Origin: Meridianimarinicoccus marinus
GTDB lineage: Bacteria > Pseudomonadota > Alphaproteobacteria > Rhodobacterales > Rhodobacteraceae
NCBI RefSeq assembly: GCF_040689105.1
Contig: NZ_JBFBVU010000004.1
Location: 62,001-126,000 of the forward strand
Direction of reading: 5' to 3'
Length of the DNA stretch: 64,000 bases
Positions within the stretch are counted from its first letter, which is position 1; the number at the start of each line of letters is the position of its first letter. Position numbers and translations under genes: made by a program. Shown piece after piece: positions 46,010 to 54,462 of the stretch. The notes under the pieces were generated by a model. It saw nothing but the letters and a program-made list of their open reading frames with translations. It was not told where the DNA came from and searched no databases.

Positions 46010-47094
46010 GCCGACCCGTCCTTGAAGGCCGCAACCGCTGCCACCACGCGTTGGCAGGCGGCCTCGTCCCCGATGGTGATACGCAGGCATTCGGGCAGGC
46101 CATAGCCCGCCACCCCGCGCACGATCAGCCCGGCGGCTTGCAGCGCGGCGTTGCAGGCCTGCGCCTCCTCGGCATCGGCGAAGCGGGCAAGGATGAAATT
46201 GCCGAACGACGAGTCCGACGGCACCCCCAGCTTGTCCAGTTCCGCCGCCAGCCACGCCCGCAGGCGGGTATTTTCCGACAGGCTGAACGCGGTGTGGTCG
46301 TCATCGTCCAGCGCCGCGACCGCCGCCTTGATCTGCACCTGCGAGACGTTGAACGGCCCGCGCACCCGGTTCAGCGCATCGATAACATGCGCTGGCCCAT
46401 AGCCCCAGCCTACGCGCAGCCCGCCAAGCCCGTAAAGCTTGGAAAAGGTGCGGGTCATGACCACGTTGTCGAACTGGTCCACCAGCCCGGCGCCGCCGTC
46501 GAACCCATCGACGAATTCGGCATAGGCCCCGTCGATCACCAGCAGCACATGGCCCGGCAGACTTTCGGCCAGACGCCGCAACCCCTGCCCGCCGACCATG
46601 GTGCCGGTGGGGTTGTTGGGGTCGGCCACGAACAGGATGCGGGTGCGATCGGTCACCGCCGCCAGCAGCGCGTCCACGTCCGAGGTGCGGTTGCGCTCGG
46701 GCGCGGCGACCGGCGTGGCGCCCGCGGCCAGTGCCGAGATCTTGTACATGGCAAAGCCGTGTTCGGAATACAGAACCTCGTCACCCGGCCCGGCATAGGT
46801 CTGGCACAGGAACGAGATGATCTCGTCGCTGCCCGCACCGCAGATGATGCGATCCGCCTCTAGCCCGAACTTGTCGGCAATCGCCCGGCGCAATTCGATG
46901 TGATCCCCCGGCGGATAGCGGTGCGCGGTCACACAGGCCTCCTGCGCGGCTTTCACCGCGGCCGGGGACGGACCGAAGGGATTCTCGTTGGACGAGAGTT
47001 TCACCACATCGGCCACCCCTTCCACCTTGTCGGCACCGCCCTTGTAGGGGGCGATTTCCAGAATGCCGGGCTGGGGGACGATCTGCTGGGTCAT
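46006..47094 (-). CDS. hisC: Histidinol-phosphate/aromatic aminotransferase HisC-type
   Basis: A 362-residue PLP enzyme. The PLP lysine lies in TFSKLYGLGGLRVGW, with NNPTG in ADPNNPTGTMV and the N-terminal LSSNENPFGPSP motif of HisC. ATG 47094 (MTQQIVPQP) is chosen over a start ten codons upstream. It can serve histidine synthesis and, given its coupling to tyrC, the transamination of prephenate or 4-hydroxyphenylpyruvate; this is an inference from the operon. First gene of hisC-tyrC-extensin. Confidence 0.93.
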   Translation of the reverse strand: MTQQIVPQPGILEIAPYKGGADKVEGVADVVKLSSNENPFGPSPAAVKAAQEACVTAHRYPPGDHIELRRAIADKFGLEADRIICGAGSDEIISFLCQTYAGPGDEVLYSEHGFAMYKISALAAGATPVAAPERNRTSDVDALLAAVTDRTRILFVADPNNPTGTMVGGQGLRRLAESLPGHVLLVIDGAYAEFVDGFDGGAGLVDQFDNVVMTRTFSKLYGLGGLRVGWGYGPAHVIDALNRVRGPFNVSQVQIKAAVAALDDDDHTAFSLSENTRLRAWLAAELDKLGVPSDSSFGNFILARFADAEEAQACNAALQAAGLIVRGVAGYGLPECLRITIGDEAACQRVVAAVAAFKDGSA

Positions 47095-47182
47095 GGCGCT
47101 CTCCGTTTGCGCTGTTCTAACCACGGCTGCGGGCCAAGGCCAGCCGCCAAAATGACAGGGGTACGAGGCCCCGAAAAACGAA

Positions 47183-47214
47183 AAAGGCCGCCCCGGTTTC
47201 CCGGCGCGGCCTTT
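47183..47214 (-). terminator. rpsD terminator
   Basis: AAAGGCCGC/GCGGCCTTT (9 bp) encloses a 14-nt loop and is followed on the minus strand by TTTTTCG. It is 21 nt past the rpsD stop. Confidence 0.8.
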
Positions 47215-47234
47215 CGAATGGATACGGTCGGAAC

Positions 47235-47855
47235 TTAGTTCTGAGCGTAGTATTCGATCACCAGGTTCGGTTCCATGTGGACCGGGTACGGCACGTCGCC
47301 CAGACCGGGGGTGCGCACGAAGGTGGCGGTCATCTTCGAATGATCCGCTTCGATATAGTCGGGCACGTCACGCTCGGCCAGTTGAACAGCTTCCAGCACG
47401 ACGGCGAGTTGCTTGGACTTCTGGCGCACCTCGACCACATCGCCTTCCTTGACGCGATAGGACGGGATGTTGACGCGCTTGCCGTTCACGGTGACATGGC
47501 CGTGGTTCACGAACTGGCGGGCGGCGAAAACGGTCGGCACGAACTTGGCGCGGTAGACGACGGCGTCCAGACGGCGCTCCAGCAGGCCGATCAGGTTTTC
47601 ACCGGTGTCGCCCTTCACACGCTCGGCTTCGGCGTAGATGCGGCGGAATTGCTTTTCGGTCATGTCGCCGTAGTAGCCCTTGAGCTTCTGCTTGGCGCGC
47701 AGCTGCAGACCGAAGTCCGACATCTTGCCCTTGCGGCGCTGACCGTGCTGGCCCGGCCCGTATTCGCGGCGGTTCACCGGCGACTTGGGACGGCCCCAGA
47801 TGTTTTCGCCCATGCGGCGGTCGATCTTGTACTTGGCAGACGTGCGTTTGGTCAC
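47235..47855 (-). CDS. rpsD: 30S ribosomal protein S4
   Basis: A 206-residue rRNA-binding protein that starts assembly of the 30S subunit. GTG 47855 has a perfect AAGGAGAT site; the longer upstream frame lacks one. Zinc-type cysteines are absent at the N-terminus, while NIWGRPKSPVNRREYGPGQHG and the S4 RNA-binding segment RLDAVVYRAKFVPTVFAARQFVNHGHV are intact. It stands alone here, away from the main ribosomal protein operons. Confidence 0.98.
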   Translation of the reverse strand: MTKRTSAKYKIDRRMGENIWGRPKSPVNRREYGPGQHGQRRKGKMSDFGLQLRAKQKLKGYYGDMTEKQFRRIYAEAERVKGDTGENLIGLLERRLDAVVYRAKFVPTVFAARQFVNHGHVTVNGKRVNIPSYRVKEGDVVEVRQKSKQLAVVLEAVQLAERDVPDYIEADHSKMTATFVRTPGLGDVPYPVHMEPNLVIEYYAQN

Positions 47856-47983
47856 GGCTGATCTCCTTCTTTGGGCCCTTGCGGGCGTGAAGGGCGTTGT
47901 CCTATGCCTTGCGGCCGACAGGCATCCCCTTGCGGGGGCCACCAACACCAATTGTTCCGCAGCAAGCGGAGAGCGCCGTTTAG

Positions 47984-48011
47984 GGCGGCTTGAATGGGGA
48001 GTCAAGCCGCC
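47984..48011 (-). terminator. Stem-loop downstream of motB
   Basis: GGCGGCTTGA (47984-47993) pairs TCAAGCCGCC (48002-48011) perfectly, loop ATGGGGAG. It lies 13 nt past the motB stop and 130 nt before rpsD. No T run follows on the minus strand, so it may be a stabilising 3' end or part of the rpsD leader. Confidence 0.5.
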
Positions 48012-48024
48012 CCCCGCGCGAAAC

Positions 48025-48876
48025 TCAGAAGGTCGAGCGCAGCACGGTGATCTCGACCCGGCTGTTGCGCAGATCCATGCGGTTGTCCAGCACCGGCTGG
48101 CTGTCGCCATAGCCGGTGACGCGCTGGATCCGCGCCGGATCCAGCCCGGCCTTTTCGATCAGCTTGCGCGCCGCCAGCGCCCGGTCGGTCGACCGGTCCC
48201 AGACCGGGTTGTCGGCCAGCACCACGGGGCGCGCGGCCAGATGCGCGGCGACCGAGACATCGTTGGTGACAAGCTGGATCAGCGCCGTGACCTGCCGCAG
48301 CAAGGCCTTGAGTTGCGGCGTCGGCGCATCGTCATCGCCAAACAGCCGCGACTCGGGCAGTTCCCAGATTTCAAACACCAGCCCGGCGTCGGACAGCCGC
48401 GTCACCACATGGCGTTGTTCCAGCAGGCGCGCCATGCTTTCGCCGCCGCGCAGCTTGAGCGTTTCCAGCAGGTCCTCGGACTCGGGCGGGACCACATTGG
48501 TCTGGTCCTGCACGCGGGTCTCGCGGCTGCCCAGCCCGGTTTCCCCCTTTGCCTGATGCTGATCGGTCGGCTGCAGGTTGGCCGCGCCATTGCCGTTCTG
48601 GGCCAGTTCCTCGGTCGAGAACACGCTGTCGCCGTAGAAGGATCCGTCGCCGCCGCCCGAGACGCGGTTGATCGGAATCGTCGGCGAAAAGTAGTCCGCC
48701 AATCCCTTGCGCTGTTTTTCCGTGGTGGCATTGAGCAGCCACATCAGCAGGAAAAAGGCCATCATCGCGGTCACGAAATCCGCATAGGCCACTTTCCATG
48801 CACCGCCGTGGTGGCCGCCCTCTACCACCACCTTCTTGCGCTTGATTACAATCGGGGCCAGAGACTCATCTGACAT
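48025..48876 (-). CDS. Orphan MotB-type flagellar motor protein
   Basis: A 283-residue protein with the MotB arrangement. A basic cytoplasmic head, a membrane helix with YADFVTAMMAFFLLMW (Asp33 is the proton-accepting residue), a plug-like segment and a C-terminal OmpA domain (RVTGYGDSQPVLD, RNSRVEITV) that grips peptidoglycan are all visible. ATG 48876 is used; an upstream extension of 29 residues is Cys/Arg-rich noise. No motA or other flagellar gene lies nearby. It could be a flagellar stator part encoded away from the cluster or a stator-like protein of another system. Confidence 0.88.
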   Translation of the reverse strand: MSDESLAPIVIKRKKVVVEGGHHGGAWKVAYADFVTAMMAFFLLMWLLNATTEKQRKGLADYFSPTIPINRVSGGGDGSFYGDSVFSTEELAQNGNGAANLQPTDQHQAKGETGLGSRETRVQDQTNVVPPESEDLLETLKLRGGESMARLLEQRHVVTRLSDAGLVFEIWELPESRLFGDDDAPTPQLKALLRQVTALIQLVTNDVSVAAHLAARPVVLADNPVWDRSTDRALAARKLIEKAGLDPARIQRVTGYGDSQPVLDNRMDLRNSRVEITVLRSTF

Positions 48877-48961
48877 CACACACCTCACATTCACCCGATG
48901 AAAGAGATAGCATCCGGCGGGTGAAGGCAGGATTAATCGCCACAGGAGGCCCGCGCCGCCC

Positions 48962-49528
48962 ATGCACCAGCAGTATTTCTTCGGTTACGGATCGCTGGTG
49001 AACCAGCGCACGCACAGCTATCCCGAAGGCCGCCCGGCGCGGCTGAAGGGCTGGCGGCGGATGTGGTGCCACACCGAGGCTTCGGACCAGGTGTTCCTGT
49101 CGGCCCATCCGGTGACCGGCGGCACCATCGACGGGCTGATCGCACAGGTGCCGGGGCAGGACTGGCACGCGCTGGATCATCGCGAAACCGGGTATCTGCG
49201 CCAGCCGGTGACCGATCAATTGGACCACGATCATCCCGCACAGCCGCATGTGCAGGTCTACGCCATCCCCCGCGACCGGCATCTGTCCGAGACCGGCGGG
49301 CATATCCTGCTGAGCTATCTCGATGTGGTGGTGCAGGGCTTCCTGCAGACCTATGGCCCCGATGGCGTGGCCGGGTTCTTCGACAGCACCGACGGCTGGG
49401 ATCGCGTGGTGCTGGATGATCGCGCAGCACCGCGCTATCCGCGTCACCAGCAGTTGACGCCTTCGGAAACCGCGCTGGTCAACGGCTATCTGGACCGGTT
49501 GCCGGTGCGGGTCCGGCGGACGGACTAG
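48962..49528 (+). CDS. Gamma-glutamylcyclotransferase-fold protein
   Basis: A 188-residue cytosolic protein of the GGCT superfamily. FFGYGSLVNQ (residues 6-15) is the substrate pocket motif and Glu75 in DHRETGYLRQPV is in the place of the catalytic acid. It differs clearly from the ChaC-type gene 5.6 kb away, so the substrate is probably different. It is divergent from motB and convergent with the MATE gene (15 nt between stops). Confidence 0.85.
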   Translation: MHQQYFFGYGSLVNQRTHSYPEGRPARLKGWRRMWCHTEASDQVFLSAHPVTGGTIDGLIAQVPGQDWHALDHRETGYLRQPVTDQLDHDHPAQPHVQVYAIPRDRHLSETGGHILLSYLDVVVQGFLQTYGPDGVAGFFDSTDGWDRVVLDDRAAPRYPRHQQLTPSETALVNGYLDRLPVRVRRTD

Positions 49529-49543
49529 CGACGGGGTCCGCCC

Positions 49544-50938
49544 TTAGCGCCGCCCGTAGAACAGCTGGATCAGGCGGCGTTGCTGGCGAAAACCGGTGTC
49601 ATCTTTGGGTGGTTTGCCCGGACGGTGCGAGATCAGCCGCAGGGTCAACCAGATCGACAGCCCGGCAAAGACCACACCCCCCGCCGCCTGCCCGATCAGC
49701 ACCCCCGGTGCGCCTGCGATGGCCGCCCCCACGATCACGAAGGGGATGGTGCCCAGCGTGTGGCGGCCCCAGTTCATCGCCGTGGACAGGAACGGCCGCC
49801 CGGTGTTGTTGAAGGCGGCATTCGACACGAACAGCGCCCCGTTGAAGAAGAACACCAATGCCAGCGGGCCGCAGAACAGATAGATCAGGATGCGGCTGTC
49901 CCCCTCGGCCCGGAACAGATCGGCGATGGGCACACGCAGGACGAACAGCAGGGCGGTCATCCCCAGCACGAACAGCGCGGTGAACAGCAGCCCGTCGAGA
50001 TAGGCCCGCCGCACCCGCGCCGGGTTGCCCGCCCCGAAGTTCTGCCCGATCACCGGGCCGACCGCGCCGGACAGAGCAAAGATCACCCCGAAGGCCACCG
50101 GGATCAGGCGGCTGATGACAGCCATGCCCGCCACCGCGTCCTCTCCGAACTGCGCCATGGAGCGCGTGACATAGGCCTGCCCCACGGGGGTGGCCAGTTG
50201 CGTCAGAATTGCCGGCAGCGCGATGGCGAGGATGGCGCGGAAATCCCGGCGCAAGTCGGCGGCACCGGGCCAGGCCAGCCCGCCGTGGTGCCGAAAGATC
50301 GGGCGCAGGGCAAAGAAGGCCATCGCGGCGCGGGCGGCAACGCTGGCCAGCGCGGCCCCGGTCAGATCCAGCCCCAGCCCGAAGATCAGCAGCGGATCCA
50401 GGGCGGCGTTGACCGCCCCGCCGATCACCGTGGCCTGCATCGACCGACGGGCATCGCCATGGGCGCGCAGGATCGCACCGCCGACCATGCCGATCAGCAG
50501 CAGGGGCAAGCTGGGGATGATGATGCGCAGGTAACCCACCGCCAGATCCTGCGTGGCGCCGCTGGCCCCCACCAGCCGCACCAGTGCCGGCAGGTTGACC
50601 CAGACCACGGCGGCGAACAGCGCCCCGAACAGCACACCGTAGACCAGCGTCGTGGCGGCCTTTTGCCGGGCGGCCTCGACCGCGCCGGCACCAAGGGCGC
50701 GGGCCACCAGCGCCCCGGCGGCGATGGCCATGCCGATGCCGAAAGAGGATGTGAAGAACAGCAGCGCCCCGGCATAACCGATGGCGGCGGCCAGTTCATC
50801 GCGCCCCAGCATCGAGATGAAGATCATGTCGACAAAATCGACGATGAACACCGCCATCAGCCCGACAGAGGCGGTCAACGACATCACCGAGATGTGCCGG
50901 AACAGGTTGCCGGACAGAAATTTGGCTCTCTGGTTCAC
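49544..50938 (-). CDS. MATE-family efflux transporter
   Basis: A 464-residue inner-membrane antiporter with twelve hydrophobic spans in two related halves, exporting cationic or aromatic compounds on a Na+ or H+ gradient. GTG 50938 has GGAG 8 nt upstream; a start 13 codons upstream has no ribosome-binding site. Family segments include VDFVDMIFISMLGRDELAAA and GPVIGQNFGAGNPARVRRAY. The substrate is unknown. It is adjacent to gltX in the same direction, 111 nt downstream of its stop. Confidence 0.92.
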   Translation of the reverse strand: MNQRAKFLSGNLFRHISVMSLTASVGLMAVFIVDFVDMIFISMLGRDELAAAIGYAGALLFFTSSFGIGMAIAAGALVARALGAGAVEAARQKAATTLVYGVLFGALFAAVVWVNLPALVRLVGASGATQDLAVGYLRIIIPSLPLLLIGMVGGAILRAHGDARRSMQATVIGGAVNAALDPLLIFGLGLDLTGAALASVAARAAMAFFALRPIFRHHGGLAWPGAADLRRDFRAILAIALPAILTQLATPVGQAYVTRSMAQFGEDAVAGMAVISRLIPVAFGVIFALSGAVGPVIGQNFGAGNPARVRRAYLDGLLFTALFVLGMTALLFVLRVPIADLFRAEGDSRILIYLFCGPLALVFFFNGALFVSNAAFNNTGRPFLSTAMNWGRHTLGTIPFVIVGAAIAGAPGVLIGQAAGGVVFAGLSIWLTLRLISHRPGKPPKDDTGFRQQRRLIQLFYGRR

Positions 50939-51049
50939 ATCCGCTCTCCACACCGCCAGCGCGCCCCGTGTCCCCACAGAGTGCGGTTTTCCCTTCCGGT
51001 GGTGTGTTACGCAACCGGGACGCTTCTTCCGCCCCGGCCCCCACCGGAT

Positions 51050-52369
51050 CTATTGCTTCGGCAGCGCCCGCATCAGCGGCAGGAAATCCGCCATTTCCGG
51101 TCCCCGCGCCCGCCCGGTCAGCGCCTTGCGCAGCGGCATGAACAGCCCCTTGCCCTTGCGCCCGGTCTCGGCCTTCACCGCGTCGGTCCAGCTTTTCCAG
51201 GTGGTGGCGTCGAAGGGCAGCGGCGGCAGCAGGGCCATCGCCTGCGCCACGAAGTCCGCGTCTTCCTCGGCCACATCCGGGGTCGCACCTTCGGACAGGA
51301 TCTGCCACCAGCCGGCCAGGTCGGCGCGGGTGGTGATGTTGTCGCGGATCACCTCCCAGAATTGCGGTGCCAGATCGTCGGGCACGCCCGCGGCGGCCAC
51401 ATCTGCGGCGGCGGCCTCATAGGGCAGCGCGCCCAGATAGCGGGCGGTCAGCGGGAACAGGTCTTCGACGTCGAACTTGGTGGGGGCGGCGCCGAAATGG
51501 GTGATGTCGAATCCCTCGATCAACTCGTCCAGCGAGGTCCGAAGCTCCACCGGGTCCGACGAGCCCAGCCGTGCCATCAGCGACAGCAGCGCCATCGGCT
51601 CCACCCCCTGCTCGCGCAGATCGCGTAGGGCCAGCGTGCCCAGACGTTTCGACAGCGCCTCGCCCTGCGGGCCGGTCAGCAGCGAATGGTGGGCAAAGCT
51701 GGGCACGGTGCCGCCAAGCGCCTCGATGATCTGGATCTGGGTGGCGGTGTTGGTCACATGGTCCGAACCGCGCACCACATGGGTCACGCCCATCTCGGTG
51801 TCATCCACCACCGACGCCAGCGTATAGAGCACCTGCCCGTCGCCCCGGATCAGCACCGGGTCCGAGACCGAGGCCGCGTCGATCGACAAGTCGCCGAGGA
51901 TCTGGTCCTCCCATTCGATCCGGGTCTGGTTCAGCAGGAACCGCCAATGGCCGCCACGCTCGGCCCGCAGCGCCTGTTTCTCGGCTTCCGACAGGTTCAG
52001 CGCCGAACGGTCATAGACCGGCGGCTTGCCCATGTTCAGCTGCTTCTTGCGTTTGAGATCCAGTTCGGTGGGCGTCTCGAAGCATTCATAGAACCGCCCC
52101 ATTTCGCGCAGTTTGTCAGCGGCCTCGGCATAGCGGTCCAGACGCTGCGACTGGCGCTCAACCCGGTCCCAGGTCAGGCCCAGCCATTCCAGGTCTTCCT
52201 TGATGGCATCGACATAGGCTTCCTTCGACCGCTCGGGATCGGTGTCGTCGATGCGCAGGATGAAGGTGCCGCCGGATTTGCGGGCGATCATGTAGTTGAA
52301 CAGCGCGGTGCGCAGGTTGCCAACGTGGATATAGCCCGTGGGCGAGGGCGCGAAACGGGTGGTGGTCAT
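51050..52369 (-). CDS. gltX: Glutamate-tRNA ligase
   Basis: A 439-residue class I aminoacyl-tRNA synthetase. The HIGH-type motif is YIHVGNLRTAL and the KMSKS-type motif is ALSKRLG; ATG 52369 has AGGAGATT. The size is short for GltX (about 470). Many alphaproteobacteria carry two GltX paralogs, one charging tRNA-Glu and the other mischarging tRNA-Gln for the GatCAB route. I cannot tell which this is, but no truncation is visible. Confidence 0.95.
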   Translation of the reverse strand: MTTTRFAPSPTGYIHVGNLRTALFNYMIARKSGGTFILRIDDTDPERSKEAYVDAIKEDLEWLGLTWDRVERQSQRLDRYAEAADKLREMGRFYECFETPTELDLKRKKQLNMGKPPVYDRSALNLSEAEKQALRAERGGHWRFLLNQTRIEWEDQILGDLSIDAASVSDPVLIRGDGQVLYTLASVVDDTEMGVTHVVRGSDHVTNTATQIQIIEALGGTVPSFAHHSLLTGPQGEALSKRLGTLALRDLREQGVEPMALLSLMARLGSSDPVELRTSLDELIEGFDITHFGAAPTKFDVEDLFPLTARYLGALPYEAAAADVAAAGVPDDLAPQFWEVIRDNITTRADLAGWWQILSEGATPDVAEEDADFVAQAMALLPPLPFDATTWKSWTDAVKAETGRKGKGLFMPLRKALTGRARGPEMADFLPLMRALPKQ

Positions 52370-52430
52370 GTGAATCTCCTGTCGGCGTTTCGTGTTCCAC
52401 ACCGCAGGGATTTTGTCGAGAGGCGGCGCC

Positions 52431-52847
52431 TCAGGTCGGCTGGATTGGCCAGCGCGTCGCCAGATCCTTCAGCCCGGCGCGGATCAGGCGGCGCAGGGCG
52501 TCCTCGTTCACACCGCTCAACCGGCCCAGGTACAGGCAGGACTTGCCCAGCTTGTGACGGCCCAGATCGTCCAGGATATCGGCGAACTCGCCATAGCCCG
52601 GCATGATATAGACCACCATGTTGGCCTTGCGCGGGGCAAACCCCGTGGCCAGCGTCTGACCGCTGTGGCCGGTGGCATAGGTGTAGTCGTAGCGCCCGTA
52701 GCCGATGATCGAGGTGCCCCAGAGCACCGGCTTGAACCCGGTTTCCTCGCGAAAGATCCGGTCCAGCAGGACGGCATCCTCGCGCCGGCCGGCAGGTTCC
52801 ACCCGCGCCAGATATTCGGTCACATCCGCATCGCTGGGCTGTGTCAT
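52431..52847 (-). CDS. DUF1801 domain protein
   Basis: A 138-residue small cytosolic protein. The ATG at 52847 is preceded by GGGAAC; a second ATG four codons upstream is an alternative. It has the DUF1801 (YdhG-like) pattern LWGTSIIGYGRYDY, then MVVYIMPGYGEFADILDDLG and KSCLYLGRLSGVNEDALRRLI. The function is unknown. It lies 61 nt upstream of gltX in the same direction, and is divergent from the metallopeptidase gene. Confidence 0.85.
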   Translation of the reverse strand: MTQPSDADVTEYLARVEPAGRREDAVLLDRIFREETGFKPVLWGTSIIGYGRYDYTYATGHSGQTLATGFAPRKANMVVYIMPGYGEFADILDDLGRHKLGKSCLYLGRLSGVNEDALRRLIRAGLKDLATRWPIQPT

Positions 52848-52934
52848 GTTGGTTCCCATGGGGACAATCATATCATGCGTCCGCAATTGGGCCGAGGGCT
52901 TTCCCCCCGGCCCGCCAGCGGTCATACCTTGGCC

Positions 52935-53345
52935 ATGACGCAGGAATGGACCGGGGCCGTCGCGCCCAGCCTTGAGCAGATCGAAACCATGGGCCGGGCG
53001 GCGCTGGAGGCCCTGCCCGCCGCCTATCGCGCGGCGGCCCGCGACGTGCTGCTGCGGGTCGAGGATTTCGCCGACGACGCCATGCTGGACGGTGTGGGCC
53101 TTCAAGACCCGTTCGAGCTGACGGGCCTTTATGACGGCGTGCCCCTGACCGAGAAATCGGTCAGCGATCAGCCCTATGGCCCGGACATGATCTGGCTGTT
53201 CCGGCGCCCGATCCTGGACGAGTGGGTGGCGCGCGGCAACGTGGCGCTGGATCATCTGGTGGCGCATGTGGTGGTGCATGAACTGGCCCATCATCTGGGC
53301 TGGTCGGATGCGGACATCGCCCGTGTGGATCGCTGGTGGGAGTAA
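52935..53345 (+). CDS. Small zincin-type metallopeptidase family protein (DUF1025-like)
   Basis: A 136-residue cytosolic protein with HVVVHELAHHLGWSD; His115-Glu116 and His119 make HExxH, and Asp126 could be the third ligand. The LRVEDFADDAMLDGVG and DPFELTGLYDGVPL segments are typical of the family. ATG 52935 is chosen because the longer upstream frame is antisense to the DUF1801 gene. Its substrate is unknown. Short, complete for the family. Confidence 0.85.
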   Translation: MTQEWTGAVAPSLEQIETMGRAALEALPAAYRAAARDVLLRVEDFADDAMLDGVGLQDPFELTGLYDGVPLTEKSVSDQPYGPDMIWLFRRPILDEWVARGNVALDHLVAHVVVHELAHHLGWSDADIARVDRWWE

Positions 53346-53431
53346 CACGTCTCACGAGAGAGTGATCACGCTCGAAAGCAATTCCGGGGCAGCTACTTCT
53401 TCGTGAGTGTTCGTTCAACAGGGAGACCAAG

Positions 53432-54349
53432 ATGACCCGCTTCACCCGCCGCCAGGCTCTTTCCACGGTTGCCGCCGTCCCTCTCGCCGCCGGAATGGCG
53501 CGGCCGGCCCTTGCCGCCCCAGACAAGCAAGGCGCGGCAACCCCGTCGTTCAACCGTGTCACGCTGGGGGATTTCGAAGTCACCACCATCGCCGCCGGGG
53601 CCGCGGTGCGCGAAGACCCGCAAAGCATCTTCGGCATGAATGTCGATGCCGAAGCCTTTCAGGAAGTCTCGGACCAGAACTTTCTGCCCACCGACAAGCT
53701 GGTCATTCCCTTCACCCCGACCGTCGTGAACACTGGCGGCGAGTTGATCCTGTTCGACACCGGCCTGAACCCCGAAGGCACAACCGGGCTGCTGGCCCAG
53801 GCCGGGATTTCGGCAGATCAAGTGGACACTGTGGTTCTGACCCACATGCACGGCGATCACATCGGCGGCCTGTCCACCGACGGTGCGCCCACCTACGCCA
53901 ACGCGAAGATCATCACCGGCGCGGTCGAGCACAATTACTGGTCCGGAGCGGACAACGACACCTTCAACAGCAAGGTCGCGCCGCTGAATGACCAGATTTC
54001 GTTCCTCGACGATGGTGGCAGTGTGGCCTCGGGCGTTACCGCCATGTCGGCCTTCGGCCATACGCCGGGACATATGATTTACATTATCGAAAGCGGCGGC
54101 AAGCAGTTGGCGATCTTTGCAGATACCGCAAACCACTATGTTTGGTCGCTGGGCTATCCCGACTGGGAAGTGCGGTTCGACATGGACAAGGCCGCGGCTG
54201 CCGCCACCCGGCGCAAGGTGTTGTCGATGCTGGCCACCGACAAGATCCCGTTCATCGGCTATCACATGCCCTTCCCCGGCATGGGCTATGTGGAAACCCG
54301 TGGCGACGGCTTTCGCTATGTGCCGGTCAGCTACCAGATGATGCTGTAA
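53432..54349 (+). CDS. Tat-exported metallo-beta-lactamase-fold hydrolase
   Basis: A 305-residue protein with a Tat signal (TRFTRRQALSTVAAVPLAAG, ending near ALAA at residue 29), so it is folded before export to the periplasm. The metal site is THMHGDHIGG (His138, His140, Asp142, His143), with GHTPGHMIY and FADTANHY as later ligand regions. It resembles lactonase/aryl-esterase type hydrolases; the natural substrate is not visible. RBS GGGAG. A strong stem-loop follows. Confidence 0.9.
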   Translation: MTRFTRRQALSTVAAVPLAAGMARPALAAPDKQGAATPSFNRVTLGDFEVTTIAAGAAVREDPQSIFGMNVDAEAFQEVSDQNFLPTDKLVIPFTPTVVNTGGELILFDTGLNPEGTTGLLAQAGISADQVDTVVLTHMHGDHIGGLSTDGAPTYANAKIITGAVEHNYWSGADNDTFNSKVAPLNDQISFLDDGGSVASGVTAMSAFGHTPGHMIYIIESGGKQLAIFADTANHYVWSLGYPDWEVRFDMDKAAAAATRRKVLSMLATDKIPFIGYHMPFPGMGYVETRGDGFRYVPVSYQMML

Positions 54350-54362
54350 CCCCCCCGGCGGG

Positions 54363-54390
54363 ACGCGGCGGGTTCCCCCCCCCGCCGCGT
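54363..54390 (+). terminator. GC-rich stem-loop after the MBL-fold gene
   Basis: ACGCGGCGGG/CCCGCCGCGT (10 bp perfect, loop TTCCCCCC) begins 14 nt past the stop. No T run follows, so it is a weak or mRNA-end type terminator. Confidence 0.55.
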
Positions 54391-54462
54391 TGCGGCATCG
54401 CGGGGCTGTCCAAGCGGCGGGCGATTCACTAGGCTGCGCGCGTCCCGGTTGGATTGGTAATC

